Shown one piece after another: positions 17,996 to 31,200 of a stretch of 64,000 bases of DNA; within the stretch, counting starts at the first letter, position 1; each line of letters begins with the position of its first letter. Position numbers and translations under genes: made by a program. A model generated the notes under the pieces. The model did not search any database, was not told the origin of the DNA, and worked only from the letters and a program-made list of their open reading frames with translations. Origin of the DNA: Brachionus koreanus (Eukaryota > Rotifera > Eurotatoria > Ploima > Brachionidae); contig PJRA01000313.1 in the NCBI GenBank assembly GCA_016987375.1, forward strand, positions 2,526,246 through 2,590,245, in the 5' to 3' direction.

Positions 17996-18067
17996 TTCCC
18001 ACACCGGGAATTGAACCCGGGCCGCCTGCGTGAAAGGCAGGAATCCTAACCACTAGACCATATGGGA
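17996..18067 (-). tRNA. tRNA-Glu (anticodon TTC)
   Basis: The minus strand folds as a complete 72-nt tRNA. The acceptor stem is TCCCATA with TGTGGGA, the D-arm contains the A-box TGGTCTAGTGG, the anticodon loop is CTTTCAC within stems CCTGC/GCAGG, and the T-arm is CCCGG-TTCAATT-CCGGG. It is essentially the standard eukaryotic tRNA-Glu. There is no intron and no encoded CCA. A long T-run follows at the 3' end. Confidence 0.97.
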
Positions 18068-18398
18068 ACTGTTTTAATGGAATATTAATAATGCTAAAAT
18101 ACCATGATGACTTTTTGGCTGTCTTGTTTGATTACTAGTAATTTTTTAAATTAATCTGGACTTGAGAAAATCTTAAAAAAGGACTTTTATTTTAGTAAAA
18201 TTATTTAAAATTTTCATTAAATTTTCGAGACATGTTAGATTGTTAGATTTCAAGTTAAAATTTTGATTAATGCAATGCAAAAAAATTTTCTCTCAAGTCT
18301 AAGGGTGTATACTCATTATTTTAAAAATCATAAGCTGCTTGTTTTTACTAAAAGTTGAAAAAAATAGACTTTGAATTTTAGATTTGAAAATTAAAAAC

Positions 18399-19340
18399 AT
18401 GGCAACAAATTTAGTCATCAATAATATTATTAAGCGTTCATTTTCTTCCTCTAATGTTTTGAGTAAGCACATAAACAGTGTTACTGTTATTGGTAGTGGT
18501 TTGATGGGCAGCGGTATTGCTCAAGTAACTGCCGAGGCTGGTTACAGTGTTTATTTAGTTGACCAAAATGATTCAGCATTGAATAAAGCAATGAAAATAA
18601 TAGAAACAAGTCTGACGAGATCGACTAAAAAGAAATTTAATCAGGAACCTGATCATGCCGTTAGATATATAAAGGATACTATGGATAGAATAGTTACATC
18701 TACTCAAGTAGACTCTGGTGCTGAAAAAGCAGATTTAATTATTGAAGCAATCGTTGAAAATATTCAGGCTAAGCATGATCTTTTTTCAAAATTAGACAAA
18801 ATTTCACCAAATAATACAATTTTTGCCAGCAATACTTCATCGTTACCCATAAGCGAGATTGCTCAAGCTGTTTCAAGAAAGGATAAATTCGGTGGACTGC
18901 ACTTTTTTAATCCAGTACCTATGATGAAACTTCTAGAAGTGATCAAAACACATGAGACAAGCGATGCAACATTTAGAACATTGTTAGAATATGGCTTATC
19001 CATTGGCAAGACTACAGTTGAGTGCAAAGATACTCCAGGATTTATAGTGAATAGACTTTTGGTACCTTACATGTTCGAAGCTGTAAAAATGTTTGAAAGA
19101 GGTGATGCTTCTTTCCAGGATATCGACACTGCTATGAAGTTAGGAGCTGGCTATCCAATGGGACCATTTGAATTAATGGATTATGTTGGATTAGACACTA
19201 CCAAGTTTATTGTTGATGGCTGGAAAAAACGATACCCAGATGATTCAACTTTCCAGTCGTCAGTAATTATCGATCAATTAGTAGCTGAAGGACGATTAGG
19301 CCGAAAATCTGGAGAAGGATTTTACAACTACAAAAAATAA
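18399..19340 (+). CDS. HADH: Mitochondrial 3-hydroxyacyl-CoA dehydrogenase
   Basis: HADH oxidises L-3-hydroxyacyl-CoA to 3-ketoacyl-CoA with NAD+ in mitochondrial fatty-acid beta-oxidation. The 313-residue single-exon protein (human 314) starts at ATG 18399; the in-frame TTG upstream is not a start. It shows an N-terminal presequence rich in Ser/Asn/Arg/Lys, the NAD-binding motif VIGSGLMGSGIAQ, the substrate-side motif SNTSSLPISEIA, the catalytic HFFNPVPMMKLLEV (His and Glu dyad), and the C-terminal helical domain with DTPGFIVNRLL and GAGYPMGPFELMDYVGLD. All expected active-site motifs are present. A TTTTAG acceptor-like site ends 17 bases before the ATG. No oddities. Confidence 0.96.
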   Translation: MATNLVINNIIKRSFSSSNVLSKHINSVTVIGSGLMGSGIAQVTAEAGYSVYLVDQNDSALNKAMKIIETSLTRSTKKKFNQEPDHAVRYIKDTMDRIVTSTQVDSGAEKADLIIEAIVENIQAKHDLFSKLDKISPNNTIFASNTSSLPISEIAQAVSRKDKFGGLHFFNPVPMMKLLEVIKTHETSDATFRTLLEYGLSIGKTTVECKDTPGFIVNRLLVPYMFEAVKMFERGDASFQDIDTAMKLGAGYPMGPFELMDYVGLDTTKFIVDGWKKRYPDDSTFQSSVIIDQLVAEGRLGRKSGEGFYNYKK

Positions 19341-21597
19341 ATTTTGAAATTTTAAATATTTAACATTAGCTAAAAATTTAATTTAATTATAGTTTTAAAA
19401 TGATTTATAAATAAACATCTTATTAGACTAATTTAATAATTAAGAAAGATTTTTACAAAAAATTTACTTTTAACCTTTAGTTTTTTAGAATTTTGAAAAT
19501 TTTTAATTAAATTATGAATTGGTTAAGATTAGATGATCACTAATATTTGATAGGTAAAATTTTTCTAAATTAAAGCCCAGATTTGTTTAAAAGTCTTAAA
19601 TTTTACTTGTTGGATAAAATTTAATAAGTACAAGTCATGACTTTGTAACTTTAAAGTAATTGTTAATTTATTTAAAGAAATTTATTAAATAAAAAAAAAT
19701 TATATTTAAAATAATTATTTAATTATTATATAATTTCTTGTTTTTTAATTAAAGTTTATTTTAAGTTAATATCTTTATTTAATTAATAATTTTTAAAGAA
19801 TTTTATTTTTTATTTAAATAAAAAAATATTTCTTATACATAATGAATATTCTTTAGAAATCAATCATTTTATCCAAGTCAAAGTCATGACTTTAACTTTT
19901 TAATGACCTGTTGAGACTTTTTTCCTAACTATTGTACAAGTCTGATTAAAGCTTTTTTTCTAATATACTAATTTTAATAAAGTAAAGTTGTTATTTAAAT
20001 TTTTTTTATTTTAAAAGCTAGTTATTTAATTTCCAAACAATATGATTACGCAATTACTTTTGTTGAATTAAATATTCATAAATGAACCTTGCAAATGATA
20101 TTAAATTGATCAAGATTATTTTTTATCATTTCTATAAATCAATTAATTACTCTTTTATCAATTAGTCATAAATTTTTTCAAATAATTTAAACCTGATAAA
20201 ATTAATTAAAAAAAATTCAAATTTTTCTCAAAACAAAAATTCTTGATTCATTCTTGAAAAATAATTTTTCTGAAACTTTAGAAAATTTAAATAATAATTT
20301 TTGTTTACAAGGCTTTAAACCAAAAATACCTTAAAAAACGATTTTCTTGAAATTTTGGGTAAAAAAAAGCGTGTAATTTTTCAATTCATTCAACCCATTC
20401 AATAAATATAATGGTAAATTTAAACTTAAAAAATTTTCAAAAAATTTATTTAATTAAAAAATAAATTGAGTAGATAAAATTTAATTATATTCTGTAACAT
20501 TTTGTTTAATTCCTCGACAAATAGTAGAAAACGAAATTTAGCAAAAATAAAAGTTAAGTTTTGTATGGATTTTGGATGACTATAGAGAAATGAATGCAGT
20601 CTTTGTAAATGTATAGAACATGCAGATAAAAATAAAGATTAGAAACAACTGGATTTTCATATTTGTTTGAATTATTTCAAAACTGAATTAATCATTTTAG
20701 CCTAGATAGATTATCTTATAGGTCAATAATTTTATTAGGAACACGTAATTGAATTCTTAATCCCAAACTGGAAATAATCTAGTTTAAATAAAAGATAAAC
20801 GTTTGTTTATTCAGAAATTTTTTTAATTATAGGTATTTTCAAAGTGAAGTTAAGTCAATAGAGAAATGCCAAAGTGACCAATAAGCCAACAATGTATCTT
20901 TGTAAATGAATTAAGAATTTGATATTTTTTATCATCATCACATACGCCGAAATTAACGTCGATTTAATCTAAATAACAATAGATGAGAAAAATGAAATAG
21001 AGGATACACTTAAGCTCTTTGTTTCTGTATTGCTTATTTTTTTAAGCCACGTTTTAGTCAACTTGATTCATATTTTGCTTATAAATAGCTTCTCTTTTAG
21101 TCACTATTTTAAGAAACTACTTCCAAGCAATTATTCGTTCAAAGCGATGATTTGAACAACAAAAAAAAGAATCAAGATAAAGATAAAAGCATGCTGTTTT
21201 CGAACAAAAGATATTCATTAAGAAATGTTTAAACATTTTCTATAGAATTATTTGTTATAAATTTTCAAGTTAAAAATTAAAAAATTTTCAAATTGATTCG
21301 TTCATCATTACAAAAAACATCTTAAGCTTAAATTTTTTTTTTTAAACTTAAGTTAGAAAAATATTTTGGCTAAAAATCTGACTGCTGAATTTTGAAAAAA
21401 TTTTGAAACTTTTCTTCAATGATTATTTAACACGTAAGCAACAAGGATAAACACGAACAAAAATTACTAAATTATGCTTAAAAAATTTCATTTTTTTTAT
21501 CAACAAAAATATGCTACCAAAATTAGGGTGTAATAAAAAGGAACATATTTTATTATTTTGTTCTAATTTGTTTAGATTCTAAATTTAAATCAGCAAA
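19341..21597. other. Non-coding AT-rich interval
   Basis: No gene, RNA or clear mobile element seen. GFPT upstream sequence ends with TTTGTTTAG, whose AG is at 21574-21575, 22 bases before the start codon. Confidence 0.45.
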
Positions 21598-24357
<2,760 letters not shown>

Positions 24358-25002
24358 ATGATAAAAGCATACTTCTTAAGATTCCATGATCTATTTTTTT
24401 TACTATAATCTCTCAATTTTAATATCATTTATTCTAATTCTTAGCCTTTTTTTATTACCAATATTTTTTATAATTTATACTTCGAAATTAATTTAATTGG
24501 AATCTATTTAATTTTTTTTCAATGTAAGATAAAAAAATACCAAAAAATTCCAAAAATTTTATTCAAATAGAACTTTTTAATCAAATAACAAAATAAATTT
24601 TAATCACAATAAAAAAAATTGATTAAACATGTTTTTTTTTTGTTTTATTTTCCCTCAGTTTATAGTATATCGATGGCCAGATGTACTTTATTACAAATTT
24701 TCACTTCCTATTAAATTAAAATTTTTTTATCAAACCCAGATAAATAAACTTAAAAAGGCCGCATTAATTTTCTTTTTTTTAAATATGATATGGCCCTGTG
24801 TTTAAAAAAAAATAAAAATAAATTATGACTAAAAATTCAAATTAAAATAAAAATAAAACTTTTATCTATTTGCCTAGCTTTTTTTTGAGTTAAATAGACA
24901 ATATTTGCCAATTGTTTCATTTTAGTGTTATCAAAAATTTTCTATCAAATTCGCGAATTTAGCAAAATAATTAGAAATTAATTTTTTAGAAAAAAATCAA
25001 CA
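24358..25002. other. GFPT 3' flank and MOCS2 upstream region
   Basis: AT-rich, with polyadenylation-like AATAAA motifs. No gene seen. Confidence 0.4.
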
Positions 25003-25317
25003 ATGTATACGTGTCAAGTGGAAGTATTGTTTTTTGGTAAAAGTCGCGACTTGACTAGAGTTGGTCAGACTCAATTAAATATCGACCTACCAGAAATAAA
25101 AGCATTTCAATTATTTGATTTATTGATTAGAAAGTTTCCACGGTGAGAAAATTCAACAAAAAAAATTATTGATTTAAATTTTTTTAATTAAAGACTAGCA
25201 GAAATAAAAAGTATTTGTAAGCTATCGGTTAATCAAGAATATGTCGAAATGGAAGATAATTTAAAGTTGAAAAATGGCGATGAAATTGCGGTGATTCCTC
25301 CAATTAGTGGTGGCTAG
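25003..25317 (+). CDS. MOCS2A: Molybdopterin synthase small (sulfur carrier) subunit, MoaD-like
   Basis: The small subunit carries a thiocarboxylate on its C-terminal glycine and donates sulfur to precursor Z (cPMP) to make molybdopterin in the cytosol. Two exons, 25003-25142 and 25194-25317, give 87 residues (human 88). The ubiquitin-like fold ends exactly in the required Gly-Gly (IPPISGG then stop). Other visible features are VEVLFFGKSRDL near the start and LKNGDEIAVIPP. The large subunit follows 122 bases downstream on the same strand. A TTTTTTAG acceptor-like motif ends 13 bases before the ATG. Confidence 0.93.
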
Positions 25318-25439
25318 AATTAAGAAATACTTTAATAAACTTTCTTAAAATTTATTTTAACTATTTAAATTTGTAATAAAATACAAATATGAATTTAGAA
25401 ATTATAATAAAATTTTATTCAATTATTAATTTTTTTTAG

Positions 25440-25880
25440 ATGAATGATTATCTAGAGATTAGGGCATGCAAACTTGATTTAGAAGAAATAACTAAATTGG
25501 TATCTCTGCCAGAATGTGGAGCCATATCAATTTTCATGGGTAGTTTTGTATTAAAATGTAATTATTAATCTATTTATTTTAAAGGTACGACCAGAGATAA
25601 TATGAACGGAAAATTAGTGACCAGACTCGAATACGAGGCATATAACAATATGGCTCTTAAAGAGATGAAAAAAATCTGTGATCAAATTCGAAAAAATTGG
25701 CCTGATATTAGAAATATTGCGATTTTTCATCGCATTGGAGAAGTCAAAATAGAAGAATCATCAATTATTATTGCCATATCATCGCCACATAGAAGAGATT
25801 CATTAGAAGCGGTTAATTATTGCATCAACGAGTTTAAAAGAACAGTTCCAATATGGAAAAAGGTGGATTTTGACTTTTAA
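25440..25880 (+). CDS. MOCS2B: Molybdopterin synthase large (catalytic) subunit, MoaE-like
   Basis: This subunit forms the heterotetramer with the MoaD-like protein and performs the dithiolene-forming reaction. Exons 25440-25539 and 25585-25880 give 131 residues, short for the human protein (188) but close to a core MoaE domain. Features: GAISIFMGTTRDN (MoaE GxxxxFxGxxR), LEYEAYNNMA, IAIFHRIGEVKIEESSIII, SSPHRRDSLEAVNYCI, and the catalytic PIWKK near the C-terminus. The ATG directly follows TTTTTTTTAG, so the first transcribed base after this acceptor would be the A of ATG. The close spacing to the small subunit suggests one pre-mRNA, as in the bicistronic MOCS2 of other animals. Confidence 0.95.
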
Positions 25881-26543
25881 TAAATGATTAGCTAAAAATA
25901 AATAAAATTTTATTTTAACTAGGAATGGTATGCTGATTCAACGTATATTTGGAAAGAAAATTGCGAATGCATTCATAATGAAACTAAATAATAAATATTA
26001 GATTAAATTTTATCAATAATTTTAAACCGATTTTTATTAAAACCATTAAATATCTTAATGAATTTGTTTTTAAATGAATTTTGAAAATAGTTGTATTTTT
26101 AAATGAATAAATTTAAAAATCGAGCTAATGTTTCCTTTTTTAAAATTTCCTTTTAAAATTTTAAAGTCATCTGCTTTAATTTAGATAATTTTTAGGACAA
26201 TAATGATAGAATGAAAATGAAAATTGGAAGTCAATATTTCCAAGAAAACGAATAAATCAATTGAAAATTTAAAGGAAATTTGTTAGCTTAAAATTTGTCA
26301 AATTCAAATAATTGATTTATAAAAAAAATTTAGCTATTTAGTTTTTTTAATTTATATTAATCAATTTTTGTTGTTATTTTACAGTCAATAAATTAGACAA
26401 AGATATTTCATTGCATGTTTAAAAATAAAAATTAGATTTTTTTTACTCAAATAAAAATAAATGATATCTTTAAACTTTAATTTATACAATTTAATTAAAT
26501 TTAAAAGTAGATTTTTGGTAAAGTGGAACATTCAAGTAGAAAA
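25881..26543. other. Non-coding spacer
   Basis: AT-rich MOCS2B 3' flank. No gene seen. Confidence 0.4.
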
Positions 26544-27587
26544 ATGAAAAATCAAACAATTCAATTTATTTATTCAAATATAAGCGATTACAAAAATGAA
26601 GCCGATTACAAAACTATAATTTTGATTACAGTCAAAGCTATTTTGGCTGTTTTAAACTTATTTTTCAATGGTTCGATCATTTTTATAATCTTATTCAAAT
26701 CTAATAAAAGAACTTATTCAAATTTTCTTTTTCTATCTGGAACTTTGTCAGACTTTATGATAGGATTAATGTCAATTCCATTCATGACTATATTTACCAC
26801 ATTCGGATTTTGGCCTTTAGGAGAAGCAACTTGCATATTTTGGGTAATTAATGATTTTTCTATAGGAACAGTAAGCATTTATAGCTTATTGCTTATGTCT
26901 GTACATCGATATAGGCAGCTTAAATGGCCTTTGGTAGTAAATGAAAACATGAACAAAGAAAAGTATTCTTTGATAATTGGAAAATGGATCCTGATTTATG
27001 CTTTTTGGGGCATATCTGTCATTCTTATAACTCGTCAAAATTTTGAGTCCAAGAATTGCTATTTCACGTATACATTTACTTATGTTTTGGTGGCCGACTC
27101 AGTTGGATACTTCCTCCCGGTTTTAAGCGTATTTATGATGAATACATTTGTTTATTGGGAACTTAGAAAAAAATTTATTAAAAAAGCAGAAAAATTGGGA
27201 ACGGCAAGCAAAAAGACAACAACAATTAAAGTGTTTAGTGATATTAGTTTGCAAAATCAATCGCAGAATTTTACTAGCACAAGATCATCGGAGAAACAGA
27301 ATGAAAAAAATAAGTTTCACGTGAAACAAGATCGTATTAACAAAGAAAAAAAAGCAATTATGTGCATTTGGAGTATATCAATTTTTTTAAGTGTTTTATT
27401 TTCAGTATTCTGTGTGACTTGGCCTTTAAAAGCCTACTGTAATGAATGTGTAAGTGATCTAATTCTAGAGATAGGTTATTGGATGAGTTACATTTATTCA
27501 TCATTTAATCCGGTTATACTCTTGATCTATAATAATAAATATCGTAGTGAATTTTTTAATTTTTTTAAATTTTGTAAATATTTTTAG
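26544..27587 (+). CDS. Aminergic (muscarinic/histamine-like) class A GPCR, HRY variant
   Basis: A seven-helix receptor of the rhodopsin class, 347 residues in one exon, starting at ATG 26544 (the GTG upstream is not a start). The N-terminus carries NQT and NIS glycosylation sites. Landmarks: N1.50 (FFNGSIIF), D2.50 (LSDFMIG), Cys3.25 (EATCIFW), the amine-anchoring Asp3.32 (VINDFSIG), Trp4.50, Pro5.50 (FLPVLS) and NPVILLIY in TM7. GYWMSYIYSSFNP in TM7 strongly resembles muscarinic receptors (GYWLCYINSTVNP). Two oddities: DRY is HRY (SVHRYRQL), and TM6 reads CVTWPLK, with Trp and Pro adjacent instead of W-x-P. The third intracellular loop is long, basic and Ser/Thr-rich. The ligand is probably a biogenic amine but is not provable. 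Confidence 0.88.
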   Translation: MKNQTIQFIYSNISDYKNEADYKTIILITVKAILAVLNLFFNGSIIFIILFKSNKRTYSNFLFLSGTLSDFMIGLMSIPFMTIFTTFGFWPLGEATCIFWVINDFSIGTVSIYSLLLMSVHRYRQLKWPLVVNENMNKEKYSLIIGKWILIYAFWGISVILITRQNFESKNCYFTYTFTYVLVADSVGYFLPVLSVFMMNTFVYWELRKKFIKKAEKLGTASKKTTTIKVFSDISLQNQSQNFTSTRSSEKQNEKNKFHVKQDRINKEKKAIMCIWSISIFLSVLFSVFCVTWPLKAYCNECVSDLILEIGYWMSYIYSSFNPVILLIYNNKYRSEFFNFFKFCKYF

Positions 27588-28255
27588 ATTAAAATTTGTA
27601 TCTTTATTTTTAGTTCATTTAATTAGAAAAAAAAAGAAAACATAAAAATTTTGAAAATTTTTAATAAAAAATTTTTGAAAAAAAAAGTATGTTTATTACA
27701 CGACTGTAAAATATGCCGGTATAAATGGTAAATAACTAGATCATTTTTTAACATTCAAAAACCGGAAAGGTTTTTCGACCCTTTGTGTTACTTTTCTTTT
27801 TTTAATTTGAAAAAAAGAACTATGAAAAAAAGCTGATCGTAATGTAACAATTATGGGAACACATATTAACATAACTTTATAGTAAAAAATAAGTATTTTA
27901 TCATATTATTGACAGAAACTTAAGTAATAAATAACATTAATTAAAATAAAAATGCTAAATTAAAGCTCGGCTTATTTTAGATTAAATTTAAAAGGGGTTT
28001 TTTAAATCACTGCCGGGCGTTCTACTGTTAAGGAAATATTTTCGATGGCACCTTTTGGATGCATTTTTTCTATAACTTTAATAAAAACGTTAGAGTCAAA
28101 AATAAAATTAATAAAATATAAAATTTATTTAAAAAAAAAAATTAAAAAATATAGAGATTAAAAAAAATTCAAAATCAAATATAAATTAACTGTTATATGC
28201 CACAAAATTACGCCACTTTTATTTAATCTTCTCAATTTCTAAATTATAAAAAATA
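27588..28255. repeat. Non-coding interval with dispersed repeat
   Basis: The phrase TTTTTCGACCCTTTGTGTTA at about 27770-27790 recurs (one mismatch) at about 1067-1088 on the same strand, both followed by a T-rich tract. CCGG-containing phrases flank it. This is probably the remnant of a dispersed repeat family. No gene seen. Confidence 0.45.
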
Positions 28256-31200
28256 CTAAAATCTAATTATTTTTTTATTTTTTTTCGAAACCACCCTCGT
28301 TTCGGGGTCAATTTGTTTCGATGCAAAATTTAAAAATATCTGCTCCAATTTGGTTTGAGTAACGATATAGTATTCAATTGAAAATTGTGTCTTAATCTCT
28401 TCTATTAGTGAAAATACTTTGGACAAAATAGAAGTTGAATTGTCATTTATGTGAATATTAACAAAACCATCACGATTCTCTTTTACATAACTATTTTTGA
28501 TTTTGTCTAATATAAATTCAATGAATTGATTCACTTTTTGATTTTTGTCAATTGATTCATCATTTTTTTCAATTAATATTTGATTGCCATCAACTATGGC
28601 TGTTCTATCTTGGTGTGCATTCATTTCATTGGAATTATTGTTCAAACATATTTTTACCATCAAAGTATATCCTTCTCCGTATTTACTCTTTAAATGCTGT
28701 AGACTGCCAATACACTTAAATTCACCATTGACCATAATACCAATATTTGAACACAAAACTTCGGTTTCATCCATACTAAAATTAAATTAAATTTTTAGAT
28801 AATTATAGCTTTTTTTTTTCCTATTAATAAAAGTAATTAAAATCACTAAATAAAAATAATAAGAAAAAAAATTGCTCATTTTATCAATTATTTACCTATG
28901 CGTAGTTAAAATCAATGATTTTCCTTTATTTTTTATTTTGATCAAACAGTTCCATAAAGTTCTTCTTGTAATCGGATCCATTCCACTAGAAAAAAAAGAA
29001 AAATTTACGTTTATTTGTGTTTGTTTTTTCCAAAAATAAAATTATTTACGATGTCGGTTCATCAAGCAAAACAACAAGAGGACTTCCTATGAGAGCTATT
29101 GCTACAGACAATTTACGCTTGTTTCCACCACTAAGTGTATAGCACATTTTCTCAATATGATCATCTAAATCAAGAAGATTTATCAACGATAGACATGTGT
29201 TTTTGATAATGTTTGGTTTGAGTCCTCTCAATCTGGCATACATAGTCATCGTTTCCATGACAGTCATTTGATCAATTAAAGGATCAAACTGGGGACAATA
29301 GCCAAGTTTTTTTTGATATTTTTTCAAGTTATTTTTAATGCTTATTCGATTGATTGAAGCATCGCCTTTGGTCAAATATTCATCACCGGTTAGCATTTTA
29401 AAACTTGTTGATTTTCCAGCACCGTTTACACCTAGTAAACCAAAGCACTCGGATGATTTAAGCGTAAAACTAATACCTTTAACTGCCATGAAATTCGAGT
29501 AATATTTTGTGATACCATCGACTATAAAAAATTCTTCATTCTTATAAGATTTGTTTCTAATTCGATTCTCTTCATTAACTACATCATTGTCTTTTTTAAT
29601 ATCCCCATATTCTCGTTCTAAATCAATTTGGCCATCATTATTCTTATTTGCTGAAGAAGATGGTCTTAACTTATAAAATATTTTTTTTAATATTCCAGCC
29701 TCATAGAGCAATATTATTCCAAATTGAACTAAAAATTGGATAATCATGAAAACAAGAAATCTCAAAAGACCAGGTTTCTCCCAGCTAAAATAGTTTTCAT
29801 TCCAATAAAAACAATCAAAATTTCCACAAGGTTTTTCTAGGCCTTCATTTATATATCGGCAACACGGATTCGGGAAAAGTTTGCATAAAGCTACTGCATT
29901 TTTTCCCGCGCAATACTCAATTCGATTATAATTTTCATACAAATCTACTATTCCTTGACTAATTATTTTTTAATAAAATTATTGTTATAAATATTAATCA
30001 ATTTTTGCTTACCCAAATGCGTAGTTTGGAAATATAATTAGAAACACCCATTCTAATGTTCTGGCTACATCAGACAAATCTAAAATTGGAGAACTTAATA
30101 TGTTCACAGCTGTTAGTGTTACTTGACCTTGTTGAATAAAAAACAAAATTTAAATTAAAACTCTAAAATTGAAAATTTAATTTTTGTCAATTACTAGATA
30201 ATATGTTCCATGATGTAATGATGGCAAAGCCTGTGGCCGAAATATTGAACAGATAAGAGAAAAGATAAGTTTGTGGCAAATGAGCTAAGCCATTTAAAAT
30301 AAGAAGAAGAAAAAAATACAGCCACTTATCGCCACTGACAAACTGTTCAATTTCAAAAATCTGAAAAGAATGAGATTTAAAAAGTGAAAAAATTTTTGTT
30401 TTCAAAATTTTTACTTTTAAAATGACCATTACAATTGCACACGGGATAATATAATTAAACATGTCCCATAATAATGAACTAGTCCAGTAAATATTTGAAT
30501 TACAACCGCTCATATATTGAATATGCTTTGCATTAGATGTTTTTTCTTTAATTAGAATAATAGCAAAACTGGCAATTAAAAACGAAAAGCCAAATGTCAA
30601 ACCAGATGCGACATTAAAACCAGCAGTTTCTCTTGTTAATGCGTCGTTTAACTCTTCGGTAGTATTTCGCGGCAAAGGATGATTAACAACAGTTATCGTA
30701 GCATCATTCTTATCAGAGTAAACTTTTAGCAAAGCATTTGTTATTTGATTCAAAATCAATGGTGGTGCATGGTATCCTTGATTATTAAAGTGACCTATTA
30801 TTGAATTGTTTTCATTAAAAGATGCTGCCAAAACTGTTCTATCAATCAAGTAATACCCGTTGATTAAGCCCAAGCAAATTAAAAAGTCATCGATATTTTG
30901 TGTTTCTGATTTACACTTGTCGAAATAAGAATTTTCTAGGATACTGACAACTTCGGTATTTTTAAGCTCTTTTAAATTTGATTCAAATACTTGAGCAATA
31001 TTTGTCATAAATTGATCAGATTTTGCGTAAATAAAAGGAGCTATATTTTGCTGGTAACTACCTAGGTTAATTGTAAGAGGGGGTGAATCACTTGGTTTAA
31101 TTGGAGCATATTTTAAATAGATCATATTTATTAGGACACAACCGATTGGAATGAGTAATTGGGTGATGAATAAACTCTTATTTCGAATAGAATGGATAAA

